A DNA stretch of 64,000 nt from Paenibacillus aceti (GCF_003614185.1 NZ_KZ987724.1:3934107-3998106); one strand, 5' to 3'; positions 54,096-62,947 are shown, counted from the first letter of the stretch. A program made the numbers and translations. The notes: generated by a model from the letters alone, not told the origin.

Positions 54096-54848
54096 CTAAT
54101 AAATCGCTATTGGCCCATAAGGACCTTCGATAATCTCTATTTTCGTTTCAAAAATATCTGTCAAAATTTCTGGATCCATAACCTCTTCTACTGTTCCAAA
54201 AGCGGCAATTTGTCCATTTTTCATAGCACAGATTCTATCGGAATATTTGGCTGCAAAATTGATATCATGCATAACCGTCAGGATTGTTCTTCCAAATTCA
54301 TCAGCAGCATGCCTCAAATGCTCCATCATTTGAACAGAACGAGCAACATCCAGATTATTCAGCGGCTCATCCAAAAGTACATATTCAGTCTCTTGGCACA
54401 AAACCATGGCCACATATGCCCTTTGCCTTTGACCACCAGAGAGCTCATCTAAATATCTATTTTCCAGATCAGTCAGGTCTAAAAAATCGATATATTTAGA
54501 AATAATCGCTTCATCCTCTTTAGTTAATCTTCCCTTTGAATAAGGAAAACGTCCAAATCCAGCTAGTTGTCTTACAGTCAACCTTGTTACAAAATGATTT
54601 TCTTGTCGCAAAATGGTCACGATTTTTGCTAAGTCTTTTGATTTAGATTCAGAAACATCCATATTAGCTACCCTAATTTGGCCTTCATCTATATTCAAGA
54701 GTCTTCCAATCATCAAAAGTGTCGTCGATTTTCCAGCACCATTGGGTCCAATTAAAGAAGTAAAACCGGCCTTTGGTATTTCAATATTCAAAGGCCCTAT
54801 GCTTACTTTATCGCTATATAACTTTCTAACATTATCAATCTTTATCAT
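54096..54848 (-). CDS. Siderophore ABC transporter ATPase (YclP-like)
   Basis: A 250-aa ATPase with Walker A GPNGAGKST, signature LSGGQRQRA and Walker B YVLLDEPLNNLD. VTILRQENHFVTRLTVRQL is typical of the YclP/FatE/CeuD group. Last gene of an AT-rich four-gene operon, overlapping the permease by 4 bp. Codon choice (AAA, ATT, TTT, CAA rich) contrasts with the GC-richer neighbours on both sides. Confidence 0.92.
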   Translation of the reverse strand: MIKIDNVRKLYSDKVSIGPLNIEIPKAGFTSLIGPNGAGKSTTLLMIGRLLNIDEGQIRVANMDVSESKSKDLAKIVTILRQENHFVTRLTVRQLAGFGRFPYSKGRLTKEDEAIISKYIDFLDLTDLENRYLDELSGGQRQRAYVAMVLCQETEYVLLDEPLNNLDVARSVQMMEHLRHAADEFGRTILTVMHDINFAAKYSDRICAMKNGQIAAFGTVEEVMDPEILTDIFETKIEIIEGPYGPIAIY

Positions 54849-55909
54849 AGAGCCCTCTTCCTTAAAATCACAATTAGGAATATTATTCCGCCAAACATCT
54901 CAATAATAACTGAAACTACCCCTTGAGCATTGAATACATGATACATTAAAAAGTATGCACCTGTTAGTATCAAAAAACCTATAGCAAGGGCCATAGGAAA
55001 AATATATCTGTGATCATAAGTTGGCGCCGCTTGATAACTCAAAGTTGCAACTAAAAAACCAAAGAAAGTAAGTGGTCCAACCAACGCCGTTGAAATGGAC
55101 ATCAGAATAGAAACTAATATAAGCGTATAAATGATACTAGATTGATGTTTAACTCCAAAAGAAGTAGAGACATCCTTACCCAGGGATACCACATTTAATT
55201 TTTTGGAATTAGCAAGAAGCAATATTGCCACAATGATTACCATTGGAATTACAATAGGAAAATAGGCAGAATCCGCATTATTGACAGAACCAAACAATCT
55301 TGCCTGTAAAATATCAAACTCGGAAGGCGAAAGAAGTCTTCTCATAAAAGTTGACACAGAGCTCAGCCCGGTTCCAATAATAATTCCAACCAAAAGCATA
55401 AGTTGCAGATTTCCATACTTTCCAGAAAGCAACCATCCATAAAGGATTAAACTCATTAAAACCATAACGATAACTTGAAATAAAAATGATCCAATACCAC
55501 TAAAATTGATCAATGCACCAGCACCAAAGAAAAATATTGTACTAGTATGAATTGTTGAATAAAGTGATTCAAAGCCTAAAAGTGAAGGAGTTATGATCCT
55601 GTTATTCGTAATCGTTTGGAAAGCAACGGTCGATAAACTCTGACAAATTGCAGCAATAATCATGGCTACCAGGGCTACGATCCTTCTCATAACAACGGGG
55701 ATAAAAGAAGGTGAATCTACTGGAACCGGATTGTTATAAATTAAAAGTCCATATGAAGAAAGGACGCCCAAAGCAATCAATGTTATCAGCAAAATCCAAT
55801 AAGTTGTTTCTTCTTTCTTAGAACGAAAGGCTCTAGCTGATCTATTTACATTATGAAGGCTAGAATCGATTCCGACATTTTCAATACGTCTATATTCCAA
55901 TGCGTTCAT
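54845..55909 (-). CDS. Siderophore ABC transporter permease (YclO-like)
   Basis: A 354-aa FecCD-type permease with about nine hydrophobic segments (QTITNNRIITPSLLGFESLY, GTGLSSVSTFMRRLLSPSEF). A longer, charged N terminus of about 35 residues precedes TM1. Overlaps the second permease by 4 bp. Imports a ferric catecholate/petrobactin-type siderophore by analogy with YclNOPQ; substrate inferred only. Confidence 0.9.
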   Translation of the reverse strand: MNALEYRRIENVGIDSSLHNVNRSARAFRSKKEETTYWILLITLIALGVLSSYGLLIYNNPVPVDSPSFIPVVMRRIVALVAMIIAAICQSLSTVAFQTITNNRIITPSLLGFESLYSTIHTSTIFFFGAGALINFSGIGSFLFQVIVMVLMSLILYGWLLSGKYGNLQLMLLVGIIIGTGLSSVSTFMRRLLSPSEFDILQARLFGSVNNADSAYFPIVIPMVIIVAILLLANSKKLNVVSLGKDVSTSFGVKHQSSIIYTLILVSILMSISTALVGPLTFFGFLVATLSYQAAPTYDHRYIFPMALAIGFLILTGAYFLMYHVFNAQGVVSVIIEMFGGIIFLIVILRKRAL

Positions 55910-56922
55910 CTTAGCCTCCTTGTTTTCCTCTGTCTCAATAATATAGTAATAAATACGACTGCCCCCACTGTTCCAAGGATCAAAGAAACAGGTACTTCAA
56001 AAGGCATTATAATGGTTCGAGAAATGATGTCACAAACCGTTATAGTCCCCATACCTATCACACATACCCAAGGCAAATTACTCCTGAGATCATCTCCTCG
56101 AAACATGGAAACAATATTGGGTACTATTAGCCCTAGGAAAGGTAAGTTTCCAATAACAGCTGCAACAATTCCGACTGCAATAGAAATAAGAGCGGTACCC
56201 AAAAGAACGATTCTATTGTAATTTACCCCAAGACTTGTTGCGACATCTTCCCCTAATCCGGCTAAAGTCAATCGATTAGCAAAAATAAAAATAAGAAAAG
56301 TAACTATAACAATTAGCCATAAATATTCATATCTTCCAACTTGGACTGCCGCAAAAGAGCCTACAAACCAATTTTGAATATTTTGCGTCATTTGAAAAAG
56401 GAGTCCCATAAAAGTGGAAACTGCAGAAATGACTGCTCCAAGCATCAGTCCAATAATCGGGACAATTAAAGACGAACGGAGCTTAACTCTTCTTAAAAAT
56501 AAAAAGAAAATCATCGTGCCTATAAAAGAAAAAATAATTGCACCGGTCATTCTTAAAACTAAAGTTGGGGCAGGAAATAATAAATAAACAAGAAGAAGTC
56601 CTAAGCCTGACCATTCAATAGTTCCTGTTGTGGTAGGTTCGACAAAACGATTCTGTGTAACAAGTTGCATTACGAGTCCTGCCATAGACATGGCGGCTCC
56701 AGTAAGCATTAGTGCCGCTGTTCTTGGAACACGAGTAATGAAAAACATATTTATTCCATCCTCTTGTCCGCGTATATCATAAACTCCAGTAAACAATGAT
56801 ATAATGCCTAAAATAATAACAACTATAATCGTGAATATAAAAGGTTTTGTCCATATTCTATTGTGGTTATAAAGCTGGGGTTGAGAATTTTTCTCAACCC
56901 CGGCAATTATATTTTTGGGCAC
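55906..56922 (-). CDS. Siderophore ABC transporter permease (YclN-like)
   Basis: A 338-aa FecCD-type permease with the family phrase FFITRVPRTAALMLTGAAMS and MQLVTQNRFVEPTTTGTIEW. The same region is recognisable, decayed and more GC-rich, at 58160-58440. Lies 20 bp after the binding-protein gene. About nine hydrophobic segments. Confidence 0.92.
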   Translation of the reverse strand: MPKNIIAGVEKNSQPQLYNHNRIWTKPFIFTIIVVIILGIISLFTGVYDIRGQEDGINMFFITRVPRTAALMLTGAAMSMAGLVMQLVTQNRFVEPTTTGTIEWSGLGLLLVYLLFPAPTLVLRMTGAIIFSFIGTMIFFLFLRRVKLRSSLIVPIIGLMLGAVISAVSTFMGLLFQMTQNIQNWFVGSFAAVQVGRYEYLWLIVIVTFLIFIFANRLTLAGLGEDVATSLGVNYNRIVLLGTALISIAVGIVAAVIGNLPFLGLIVPNIVSMFRGDDLRSNLPWVCVIGMGTITVCDIISRTIIMPFEVPVSLILGTVGAVVFITILLRQRKTRRLR

Positions 56923-56941
56923 TATGTTATACTCCTTTAGA

Positions 56942-57988
56942 CTACTTAGTTAAAGTCTTTGCAAGGTTCTCAAACAACTCTAAATAAGTTTGGATTGATT
57001 CATTGGTGTAAGTGTCATTTGGTGCATAAACGATCTGTCCTTTAGAAACAGCAGTTACCTTTTGAAGAGCAGGTGAATTATCAATAACATCCTTAGCAGG
57101 AACGGCATCAGATGCAGAAGATATTGCAGCATCACGATCTAGTACAAAAATCCAATCCGGATTACTTTGTGCAATAGCTTCAACAGAAACCTCATCACCT
57201 TGATGATCTGAAGAAGAACCGTCAACTTCTAATGCTGGAGTCCATCCAAAAATTTCATACATCGGTCCCCAAACGCGTCCAGAATGAGGAGCTGAAAAAC
57301 CAATATTTCCACCAGAAACTACAACACTCATCACTTTATCTGTTCCGTTATAGGCAGACTTAGCATCTTCGATAGCTTTATCGAAATCAGCTATCAATTG
57401 TTTAGCTTCTTCATTTTTATCAAAAATTTGCCCTAAAGAAGTCGTAGCATCCTTAAGTCCATTTACTAAGCTTTCTCCAGGGGCATCAGATTTCTCAGAA
57501 ACATCAAAAGAAAGATCAATCACAGCTGCATTAGGCACTAATTTTTTTATATCTTCATAATAGCTAGCAAATCTTTGACCGACAATTACAAGTTCAGGGT
57601 CAGCCGCTGCTATAATTTCAAGATTTGGTTCACGGTGATTTCCGATATTTTGAACAGAATCATCACTTACATATGGTGAATCCCCAGGCATAACATCCTT
57701 TGGAACAGCCACTAATTTAATTCCCCAATCCGCTAAAGTTTCAAAAGTTCTATTATCCAAAGCAACTACATTCTTTGGGCTTACAGGAACAGTGACAGTT
57801 CCATGGGCATCAGTGATTTCAACCGTTGAAGGTTTCTCAGGCTGACTCGATGACGCAGCAGCTTGATTTGTCGTAGCAGGTTCATTTGCCGCGGCTGGTT
57901 TATTATTTGAGGTCGAGCAAGCTGATAAGACTAAAGCAAAAATAGCAAACATGGCAACTGTTAATTTTAAGTAATTAGATTTTCTCAT
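56942..57988 (-). CDS. Siderophore-binding lipoprotein (YclQ/CeuA-like)
   Basis: A 348-aa class III binding protein. Lipobox LVLSACST (Cys about 24), then an Ala/Asn-rich linker, then TVEITDAHGTVTVPVSPKNV, VVALDNRTFETLADWGIKLV and DPELVIVGQRFASYYEDIKK, all typical of YclQ/FatB. First gene of the AT-rich operon. The nearest Fur box is at 58502-58516, about 510 bp upstream, beyond a decayed permease. Confidence 0.93.
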   Translation of the reverse strand: MRKSNYLKLTVAMFAIFALVLSACSTSNNKPAAANEPATTNQAAASSSQPEKPSTVEITDAHGTVTVPVSPKNVVALDNRTFETLADWGIKLVAVPKDVMPGDSPYVSDDSVQNIGNHREPNLEIIAAADPELVIVGQRFASYYEDIKKLVPNAAVIDLSFDVSEKSDAPGESLVNGLKDATTSLGQIFDKNEEAKQLIADFDKAIEDAKSAYNGTDKVMSVVVSGGNIGFSAPHSGRVWGPMYEIFGWTPALEVDGSSSDHQGDEVSVEAIAQSNPDWIFVLDRDAAISSASDAVPAKDVIDNSPALQKVTAVSKGQIVYAPNDTYTNESIQTYLELFENLAKTLTK

Positions 57989-58159
57989 AGATCCTCCTAA
58001 GATATAAGCTTAATATTATTGAATTAATGAAATTAATAAATATCTATATTATGTTTTATGTGCTTTTTATGCAGCTGGCCGCTGACTAGTCTTTGAATTT
58101 CAGGCGGCTTAGAATTTTCATGAATGTAAATGTACCTACCAAAGAGCATGCAAAAAATA

Positions 58160-58440
58160 CTCGTCTTCAACAGCGACCCCGCTGAATTAACAGTAACAGA
58201 GACACCATAATACCGAAGTTGACGGAATCTCCCGTACCCGCCGTAGTCGGGATACAAATTTGTTGCGGGTGAACTGCTGCATAATGAGGCCGACGACGCT
58301 CATACTGACACCGGCGATCACGATGCTGATTAATCGGGGAACCCGACTGATCCGCAGAATCTCCCATGTTCACGATCAAACCGGAATATATCCGGCGGTG
58401 AGATATCCTTCTTCATCTCTCGTCCTTACTTCCCTTCCCC
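58160..58440 (-). pseudogene. Decayed N-terminal fragment of a FecCD siderophore permease
   Basis: On the minus strand one frame reads TWEILRISRVPRLISIVIAG then VSMSVVGLIMQQFTRNKFVS. It continues after a one-base shift as PTTAGTGDSVNFGIMVSLLL. This is the permease region equivalent to VPRTAALMLTG...NRFVEPTTTGT in the intact gene at 55906-56922. A second frame break lies upstream, between a candidate ATG near 58437 and TWEIL. The rest of the gene is missing; AT-rich DNA begins where it ends. Base composition matches the host, unlike the neighbouring operon. Confidence 0.8.
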
Positions 58441-58501
58441 TGGCCTGGAGGAAGTTCAAGTTAATTCTGCCGGCAAGACAGACGAATTGATAGATCAATA
58501 A

Positions 58502-58516
58502 TGATAATCATTATCA
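58502..58516. promoter_or_regulatory. Fur box
   Basis: TGATAATCATTATCA, a perfect 7-1-7 Fur operator extended by further ATTATCATT repeats. It lies just upstream of the decayed permease and is the likely iron-control site for the siderophore operon reading left. Confidence 0.85.
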
Positions 58517-58722
58517 TTATCATTCAGACTAAATTATACGTGTACCTTTTTCACATTGTCAACCATTTTAAATTTAATTCTCTTATAATTCTTGGAAAAA
58601 TCGGCTATGACCCTTTCTAGATTCCCCTTGGCCCGGTCGGCTTGAAGCAGCGAAACCCGGCAGCATGAAATGCAGGAAATTGAGGCATAGTAACGTCTGA
58701 AGCCACTCTCTAAATGGTGCTT

Positions 58723-58758
58723 GTTCCAAAAAGTCTGTTTTCAGTGGACTTTTGGGAC
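58723..58758. repeat. Short hairpin with the ends of the 166-bp element
   Basis: GTTCCAAAAAGTC and GACTTTTGGGAC pair around TGTTTTCAGTG. The 5' part (AAAAAGTCTGTTTTCAG) matches the start of the structured element at 24633, as if the middle had been deleted. Confidence 0.5.
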
Positions 58759-58790
58759 TACCTCTACTTTCTAAAGGAGGATCGTTGTAC

Positions 58791-58922
58791 ATGGACAATA
58801 CCCATGAATTCGTTGAGAAGCTGCACGACAAGCAGGCCAAGGACGAGGCGGGAAAACGGCGCCAGGGCAAAGGAAATCCCGCAGGCAAGCTGGCCAGCAA
58901 GAAACATAGCACGCAGAAATAA
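58791..58922 (+). CDS. DUF4023-type small protein
   Basis: A 43-aa basic, hydrophilic protein (MDNTHEFVEKLHDKQAKDEA, then GKRRQGKGNPAGKLASKKH). AAAGGAGG lies 10 nt upstream of the ATG. The pattern fits DUF4023, small proteins found in spore-forming Bacillota. Function unknown; a spore role is suggested by taxonomic range only. Confidence 0.75.
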   Translation: MDNTHEFVEKLHDKQAKDEAGKRRQGKGNPAGKLASKKHSTQK

Positions 58923-58931
58923 TGCATCCGC

Positions 58932-58955
58932 GCTAACGAAACTCCGCAAAATTGC
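58932..58955. repeat. Single 'TAACGAAAC' repeat joined to a 'TGCAGG' half element
   Basis: GCTAACGAAACTCCGCAAAA runs directly into TTGCAGGCTTT, a hybrid of the two intergenic families. Confidence 0.5.
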
Positions 58956-59081
58956 AGGCTTTCTCACCGGGCATGAGTGACTTAAAGTGCAGACCTTGGC
59001 ACGGTATAAAAACAGACCCTATAGCAGACGCTAACTAGCAATAAGCATTCTTAGCTTTATGATCTGGAGGTGAACCGCAGT

Positions 59082-59255
59082 ATGGCGAAGAAAGATCGGC
59101 GGGCTGGCAACGGCAGCAGTAATGGCCAGAATGCTTCAACAGGAAATGGCGGCGAGGGCGGAGCTGGACGGCTCAGCCAGTTCAAGAACCATTCCAAGGA
59201 TGGCAAGGGGACTTCGGATGGTTTCATCTCGGGAACTGACAAGTTCCGGGGATAG
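59082..59255 (+). CDS. Small Gly/Asn-rich hydrophilic protein
   Basis: A 57-aa protein (MAKKDRRAGNGSSNGQNAST, rich in G, N and S, ending SGTDKFRG). GGAGG lies 11 nt upstream of this ATG; the GTG 12 nt earlier is too close to it. No family recognised. Size, polarity and the neighbouring DUF4023 gene suggest a spore-associated or disordered protein. Confidence 0.6.
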   Translation: MAKKDRRAGNGSSNGQNASTGNGGEGGAGRLSQFKNHSKDGKGTSDGFISGTDKFRG

Positions 59256-59276
59256 ATAGGAATCGTAGTGCAACAG

Positions 59277-59314
59277 CAAAAAGCCGCTAATCGCAATCAA
59301 CTGCGAAGCGGCTT
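59277..59314. terminator. Bidirectional terminator hairpin
   Basis: AAGCCGCT...TCGCA pairs with TGCGA...AGCGGCTT; five Ts follow on the minus strand. It separates convergent genes. Confidence 0.75.
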
Positions 59315-59339
59315 GCTTGTGTCTGCTGTACTTGCTTCC

Positions 59340-60066
59340 TTACTCCTTTATCGTCACCGTTATTGGAGAATACTCGGCAATGACCGTCTGCCCATGTACG
59401 GACACACTGCCCTCCGGCGAGATATCCTTCTCCGTCATGATGCCAAGAGCGATGGTGAAACGATTGAACTTGACCGGTACACCACTCTCCCGGCGCACCT
59501 CTGCCCCGTTCAGATAGAAGATGACCTCATCCTGGGCACGGTTATAAGTGATTTTATAAGTGTTAAATTCACGGGCCTTGAAGTCCGTATCCTCCTTAAA
59601 CACACAGAAGTATTTCGTCTTGTCACTATCCGGCACTTTGACGCCGGGGAAGGGCAATACCGCATATACACTGGCATATTTATCATTGCCGGCGAAGAAG
59701 TCCAGCGCCGCTCCTGTCGTGAAATCAAGCAGGTTCAGCGATACAGCCATCGTAAAGGTCACCCGGCGTTGTATTCTGTGTACGGGCGCGGATTTGCAGC
59801 TCGAAGCTGACCTCGCCTTCCTCCGGTACGACGACATCCTCAACTGAATAATACATATGCTTGGCATTATCGAGAATTTGGACTTGATCGTTCTGACGGC
59901 TCAGTGGAGCGCGGACATACAGAATCCCGTTGCGTACAATCACTACAGCCTCGGGCTCACGATACTCCCAGAATGAACCGTCGGGCAGCGGGAAGCCGCC
60001 TATTTTCCAGACCTGTCCTTCATTCAGAATCGTATGAAAATCACCAAATACCTTTTGTTCTTCCAT
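59340..60066 (-). pseudogene. DUF6081-like gene with one frameshift
   Basis: The N-terminal frame (60066 down to 59725) gives MEEQKVFGDFHTILNEGQVW through RTQNTTPGDLYDG, then a short wrong tail and stop. The rest continues in another frame from about 59750: VSLNLLDFTTGAALDFFAGN and so on to TVIAEYSPITVTIKE. Removing one T in GGCTGTATCG (about 59745-59755) restores DLYDGVSLNLLDF and a protein of about 240 aa. It resembles a family I know as DUF6081 (jelly-roll-like, unknown function). Follows the prenyltransferase gene by 20 bp on the same strand. Confidence 0.7.
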
Positions 60067-60086
60067 TAAGCTCGTCTCGCTTTCTC

Positions 60087-61025
60087 TTAAAATTGTTGGA
60101 TAATACCTTGAATCAGCAGAGTTACGATCATGACCAGTCCACAGCGGACCGAGGCCTTCTGCGAAGCCCCCATTAGCGGCAAATAGGCCGTAGAAGGATT
60201 ATGGTCCTTTAATCTGCCATAGACTTGATATAGCGGCACTGCCGTTAACAATCCGACTAGGGAATAGAGCGGCAATATTCGTACAGCTACACAGAGCACG
60301 AGAAAGGCGTAAGCAAGGATCAAGAGCATTTTAGAAAAAGCCAACGCCCTCTTCTCCCCCCACACGACGACCAATGTGTTCTTCCCCGCTTGCTTGTCCG
60401 CCTGCCAGTGCAGGAAATGATGGTTAAATAATAGCAATGTCGTCAATAGCCCGATCGGCAGCGACAACAGCACCGAACGCAAGCTCAAATCTCCTGTCTG
60501 AACATAATACGAGCCCATAATAGGCATAACGCCAAAGGATAGCAGAATCGCCAGCTCGCTCAGACCTTTCCCCCTGTAACCAAACTGGATCGGTGGGGCT
60601 ACATAGAAATAAGCGATCAGCCCGCCTAATACCGAGAATATGAGAATAGGCCAACCGCTGAGAATACTTAGCACGATACCGCAAAATACCGCCAGACCAA
60701 GCAACGACCAAGTGATGGTAGCGAAGGTCTTCTCGGACATCGTTCCATTCGACAGGAAGCCGGAATTGGTCGAGATGACCTCGGGGGTACGATGGGCAAC
60801 GTCATCCGCCCCACTGCGATAATCCCATAAATCATTGACCATATTCGAGAACAGATGCGCCGCACCTGCGCCAATTAATGTAATTATGAAAAGCCCCGGA
60901 TGAAAGACTCCCTTCCATACATAAGCTCCAAGCGCTCCAAGGAATACCGGAACCAGCATGACGGGAATTACTTTGAACCGGGAGGCCTTCTTGAATTTTG
61001 TCCATTGGCTCACTAGCCACTTCAC
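60087..61025 (-). CDS. UbiA-family prenyltransferase
   Basis: A polytopic enzyme of about 312 aa that would attach a polyprenyl chain to an aromatic acceptor. First Asp motif FSNMVNDLWDYRSGADD is intact. The second motif reads NHHFLHWQADKQAGKNTL, with His where an Asp is usual. I start at the GTG reading VKWLVSQWTKFKKASRF because the longer frame (to 61085) would cover a likely -10 (TATAAT, 61064-61069) and an operator at 61044-61059; the exact start is uncertain. A second UbiA gene lies at 61803, so this one may have a different substrate. Confidence 0.85.
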   Translation of the reverse strand: MKWLVSQWTKFKKASRFKVIPVMLVPVFLGALGAYVWKGVFHPGLFIITLIGAGAAHLFSNMVNDLWDYRSGADDVAHRTPEVISTNSGFLSNGTMSEKTFATITWSLLGLAVFCGIVLSILSGWPILIFSVLGGLIAYFYVAPPIQFGYRGKGLSELAILLSFGVMPIMGSYYVQTGDLSLRSVLLSLPIGLLTTLLLFNHHFLHWQADKQAGKNTLVVVWGEKRALAFSKMLLILAYAFLVLCVAVRILPLYSLVGLLTAVPLYQVYGRLKDHNPSTAYLPLMGASQKASVRCGLVMIVTLLIQGIIQQF

Positions 61026-61043
61026 GCCCCTTCCACAGTTGCA

Positions 61044-61059
61044 TGTGATATTTATCACA
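61044..61059. promoter_or_regulatory. Fnr/Rex-type palindrome
   Basis: TGTGATATTTATCACA is a perfect TGTGA-N6-TCACA site directly downstream of a TATAAT -10 (61064-61069, minus strand), a position expected for repression of the prenyltransferase gene. Confidence 0.6.
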
Positions 61060-61255
61060 CTATCCATTATACACCTTTTCACCAAGAGTGATAGTGGTAA
61101 AATCGTTCATCCGACAACTAGACTAAAGTCTAGATTTTTTCTTCCCCCGAGACCGAAGTAGGGCTTGCATTTTTGTGATACGATGTTACCAGATTATATT
61201 TTGAGTGTATGTTCAAAAAAACGAACTACCTATCGAAAGGACGGAAATCAATAAA

Positions 61256-61759
61256 ATGAGTAAGAAATCATGGATTGGTCCGCTACTTATCCTGCTCGGG
61301 ATGTACTTGCTCTTCTTTCGCAGAGAAGCGGTCAGCGCCGGTACCCTGTTCGGGCAATTCTGGCCGACGATGTTCGTGCTGCCCCTCGGCTTGTTCTTCC
61401 ACTGGATGTACTTCTCTGTAACCAATCGCAGAGCAAGCGGGCTGTTGATCCCAGGCGGCATTCTGTTCACCGTTGGCCTCGTCTGTCAAGTCTCCACTCT
61501 GTTCGATAGCTGGCAGTACCTGTGGCCAGGCTTCATCCTTGCTCCAGCCGTCGGACTATTCGAGTTCTACTGGTTCAGTAACCGTAACAAGTACCTGCTT
61601 ATTCCGATTAACATTCTGGCTGGACTGTCCTTGCTATTCTTCGCTGTTTTCTCGCTAGGGGCACTGTACAACCGTATGATCTTCGGACAACCCGTATTAG
61701 CCATCGCCCTCGTGGTCATCGGCGCAGGCATTATGATTGCACCAAAAAAGCGGATCTAG
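61256..61759 (+). CDS. Membrane protein with LiaI/LiaF-type helices
   Basis: A 167-aa protein with five or so hydrophobic segments (SWIGPLLILLGMYLLFF, LFGQFWPTMFVLPLGLFFHW, LLIPGGILFTVGLVCQVS). GAAAGGACGG precedes the ATG chosen; an in-frame GTG at 61205 lacks a site. The repeated 'hydrophobic-G-hydrophobic' pairs recall LiaF/LiaI N-terminal domains, but no soluble domain follows. Its stop codon lies inside the terminator stem. Function unknown. Confidence 0.75.
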   Translation: MSKKSWIGPLLILLGMYLLFFRREAVSAGTLFGQFWPTMFVLPLGLFFHWMYFSVTNRRASGLLIPGGILFTVGLVCQVSTLFDSWQYLWPGFILAPAVGLFEFYWFSNRNKYLLIPINILAGLSLLFFAVFSLGALYNRMIFGQPVLAIALVVIGAGIMIAPKKRI

Positions 61760-61776
61760 TCTGATCCGCTTTTTTG
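61744..61776. terminator. Bidirectional terminator
   Basis: AAAAAAGCGGATC / GATCCGCTTTTTT with a 7-nt loop. It includes the stop codon of the upstream gene and serves both convergent genes. Confidence 0.9.
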
Positions 61777-61802
61777 TATTCTGTACCCCACTAGGGGCAG
61801 TG

Positions 61803-62753
61803 TTAAATTTGGGTCATAAAGATAGCCACGGTTAGAACCGCAATCCTCGCTGCATTCATCATGATGAAATTTTTGACCGCCAATCCGAAGGTGTGCTGCT
61901 TCGTCTGCTGCTGTGTGAACCGCTGGATATTCTTATTAATCGGCACTAGCGTAACCAGAACCAGCAGGCAGAGCAGCGGGTTCACCCCCACGAAGAACAG
62001 CACGAGCAGATCCACAAAAGCCGCATAATACATCAGCTTGAATAGCACTAGTGCATTCGCCTTCCCGATATAAACCGGCAGCGTGTAGCGTTTGTTCTCA
62101 ATGTCTTCCTCAATATCGCAAATATTGTTGGCCAGCATAATGTTCGCGATGCCGAGGATCGCCGGAATCGATACCAGAAAGATGAGTATGACTTCAAGCA
62201 GATGCACCTGAAGCACAGCGATCCCCCCCTGCAGCGTCAGAGAGGCCAACCGATCCCCGGCCTGGATATACGCTGAGATGAACATGATCACAAAGCCCAT
62301 GAACAAGCCCGAGAAAATCTCCCCAAGCGGCATTCTCGATATAGGAATCGGCCCGAAGGAATATAGAATTCCGACCGCGAACGAAAGTCCCCCGAGCAGC
62401 AAAATAAGCAGGTCTGTCCGCAGGAAAAGTACGATCCCCGCACCAACCGCAATCAGCAGCAAAATGCAGAGCAGCAAGAGAACCCGCGTCGGTTTCATTT
62501 TATAGCTCACAATCGGATTATGAACCTCGTAGCCGTAGCCGTGCTTTCGGGCTGCTTTTTTATAGTCATAGTAATTATTCAGCGCTGTCGTCGCCATGTC
62601 GAAGCTGAGCAAGGAGAACAACATGAGCAGGAAATGCTCTACATGGAACTCGTGGAATCGAAAGATAGCGTACACGGTACCGAACAGGAACGGGATCATG
62701 CTCGCCGTCTTCGTCTTGATTTCTACCAATTGCATAAATTTCTTAATCGCCAT
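61803..62753 (-). CDS. menA: MenA-like 1,4-dihydroxy-2-naphthoate prenyltransferase (UbiA family)
   Basis: A 316-aa polytopic enzyme with both Asp-rich motifs: NNYYDYKKA and NNICDIEEDIENKRYTLPVY. About nine hydrophobic segments. The second motif is the better preserved of the two UbiA proteins in this window, so I favour this one as the menaquinone-pathway MenA. Converges on the LiaI-like gene with a shared terminator. No other men genes are visible. Confidence 0.85.
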   Translation of the reverse strand: MAIKKFMQLVEIKTKTASMIPFLFGTVYAIFRFHEFHVEHFLLMLFSLLSFDMATTALNNYYDYKKAARKHGYGYEVHNPIVSYKMKPTRVLLLLCILLLIAVGAGIVLFLRTDLLILLLGGLSFAVGILYSFGPIPISRMPLGEIFSGLFMGFVIMFISAYIQAGDRLASLTLQGGIAVLQVHLLEVILIFLVSIPAILGIANIMLANNICDIEEDIENKRYTLPVYIGKANALVLFKLMYYAAFVDLLVLFFVGVNPLLCLLVLVTLVPINKNIQRFTQQQTKQHTFGLAVKNFIMMNAARIAVLTVAIFMTQI

Positions 62754-62947
62754 TAGATGTCATTCCTTTAAGAGGTTTTGAAAAATATAGGTCTCTCGAC
62801 AGTTTTCCTGCCTATTCAATCGTTCATACAACAATTTTTCCGAGTAATTTGATGATGATGGAGGATATTTCTGTAAACGTGTAGAAATTAAGTTAGGTGT
62901 AAATCTCCTATTTTTCCACTAATTACTGTTCCATAGGGGGCAACTGA

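Noticed and set aside
58583-58927. 114-aa minus-strand ORF
   Set aside because: It lies across the hairpin remnant and the better-supported DUF4023-like gene on the other strand.
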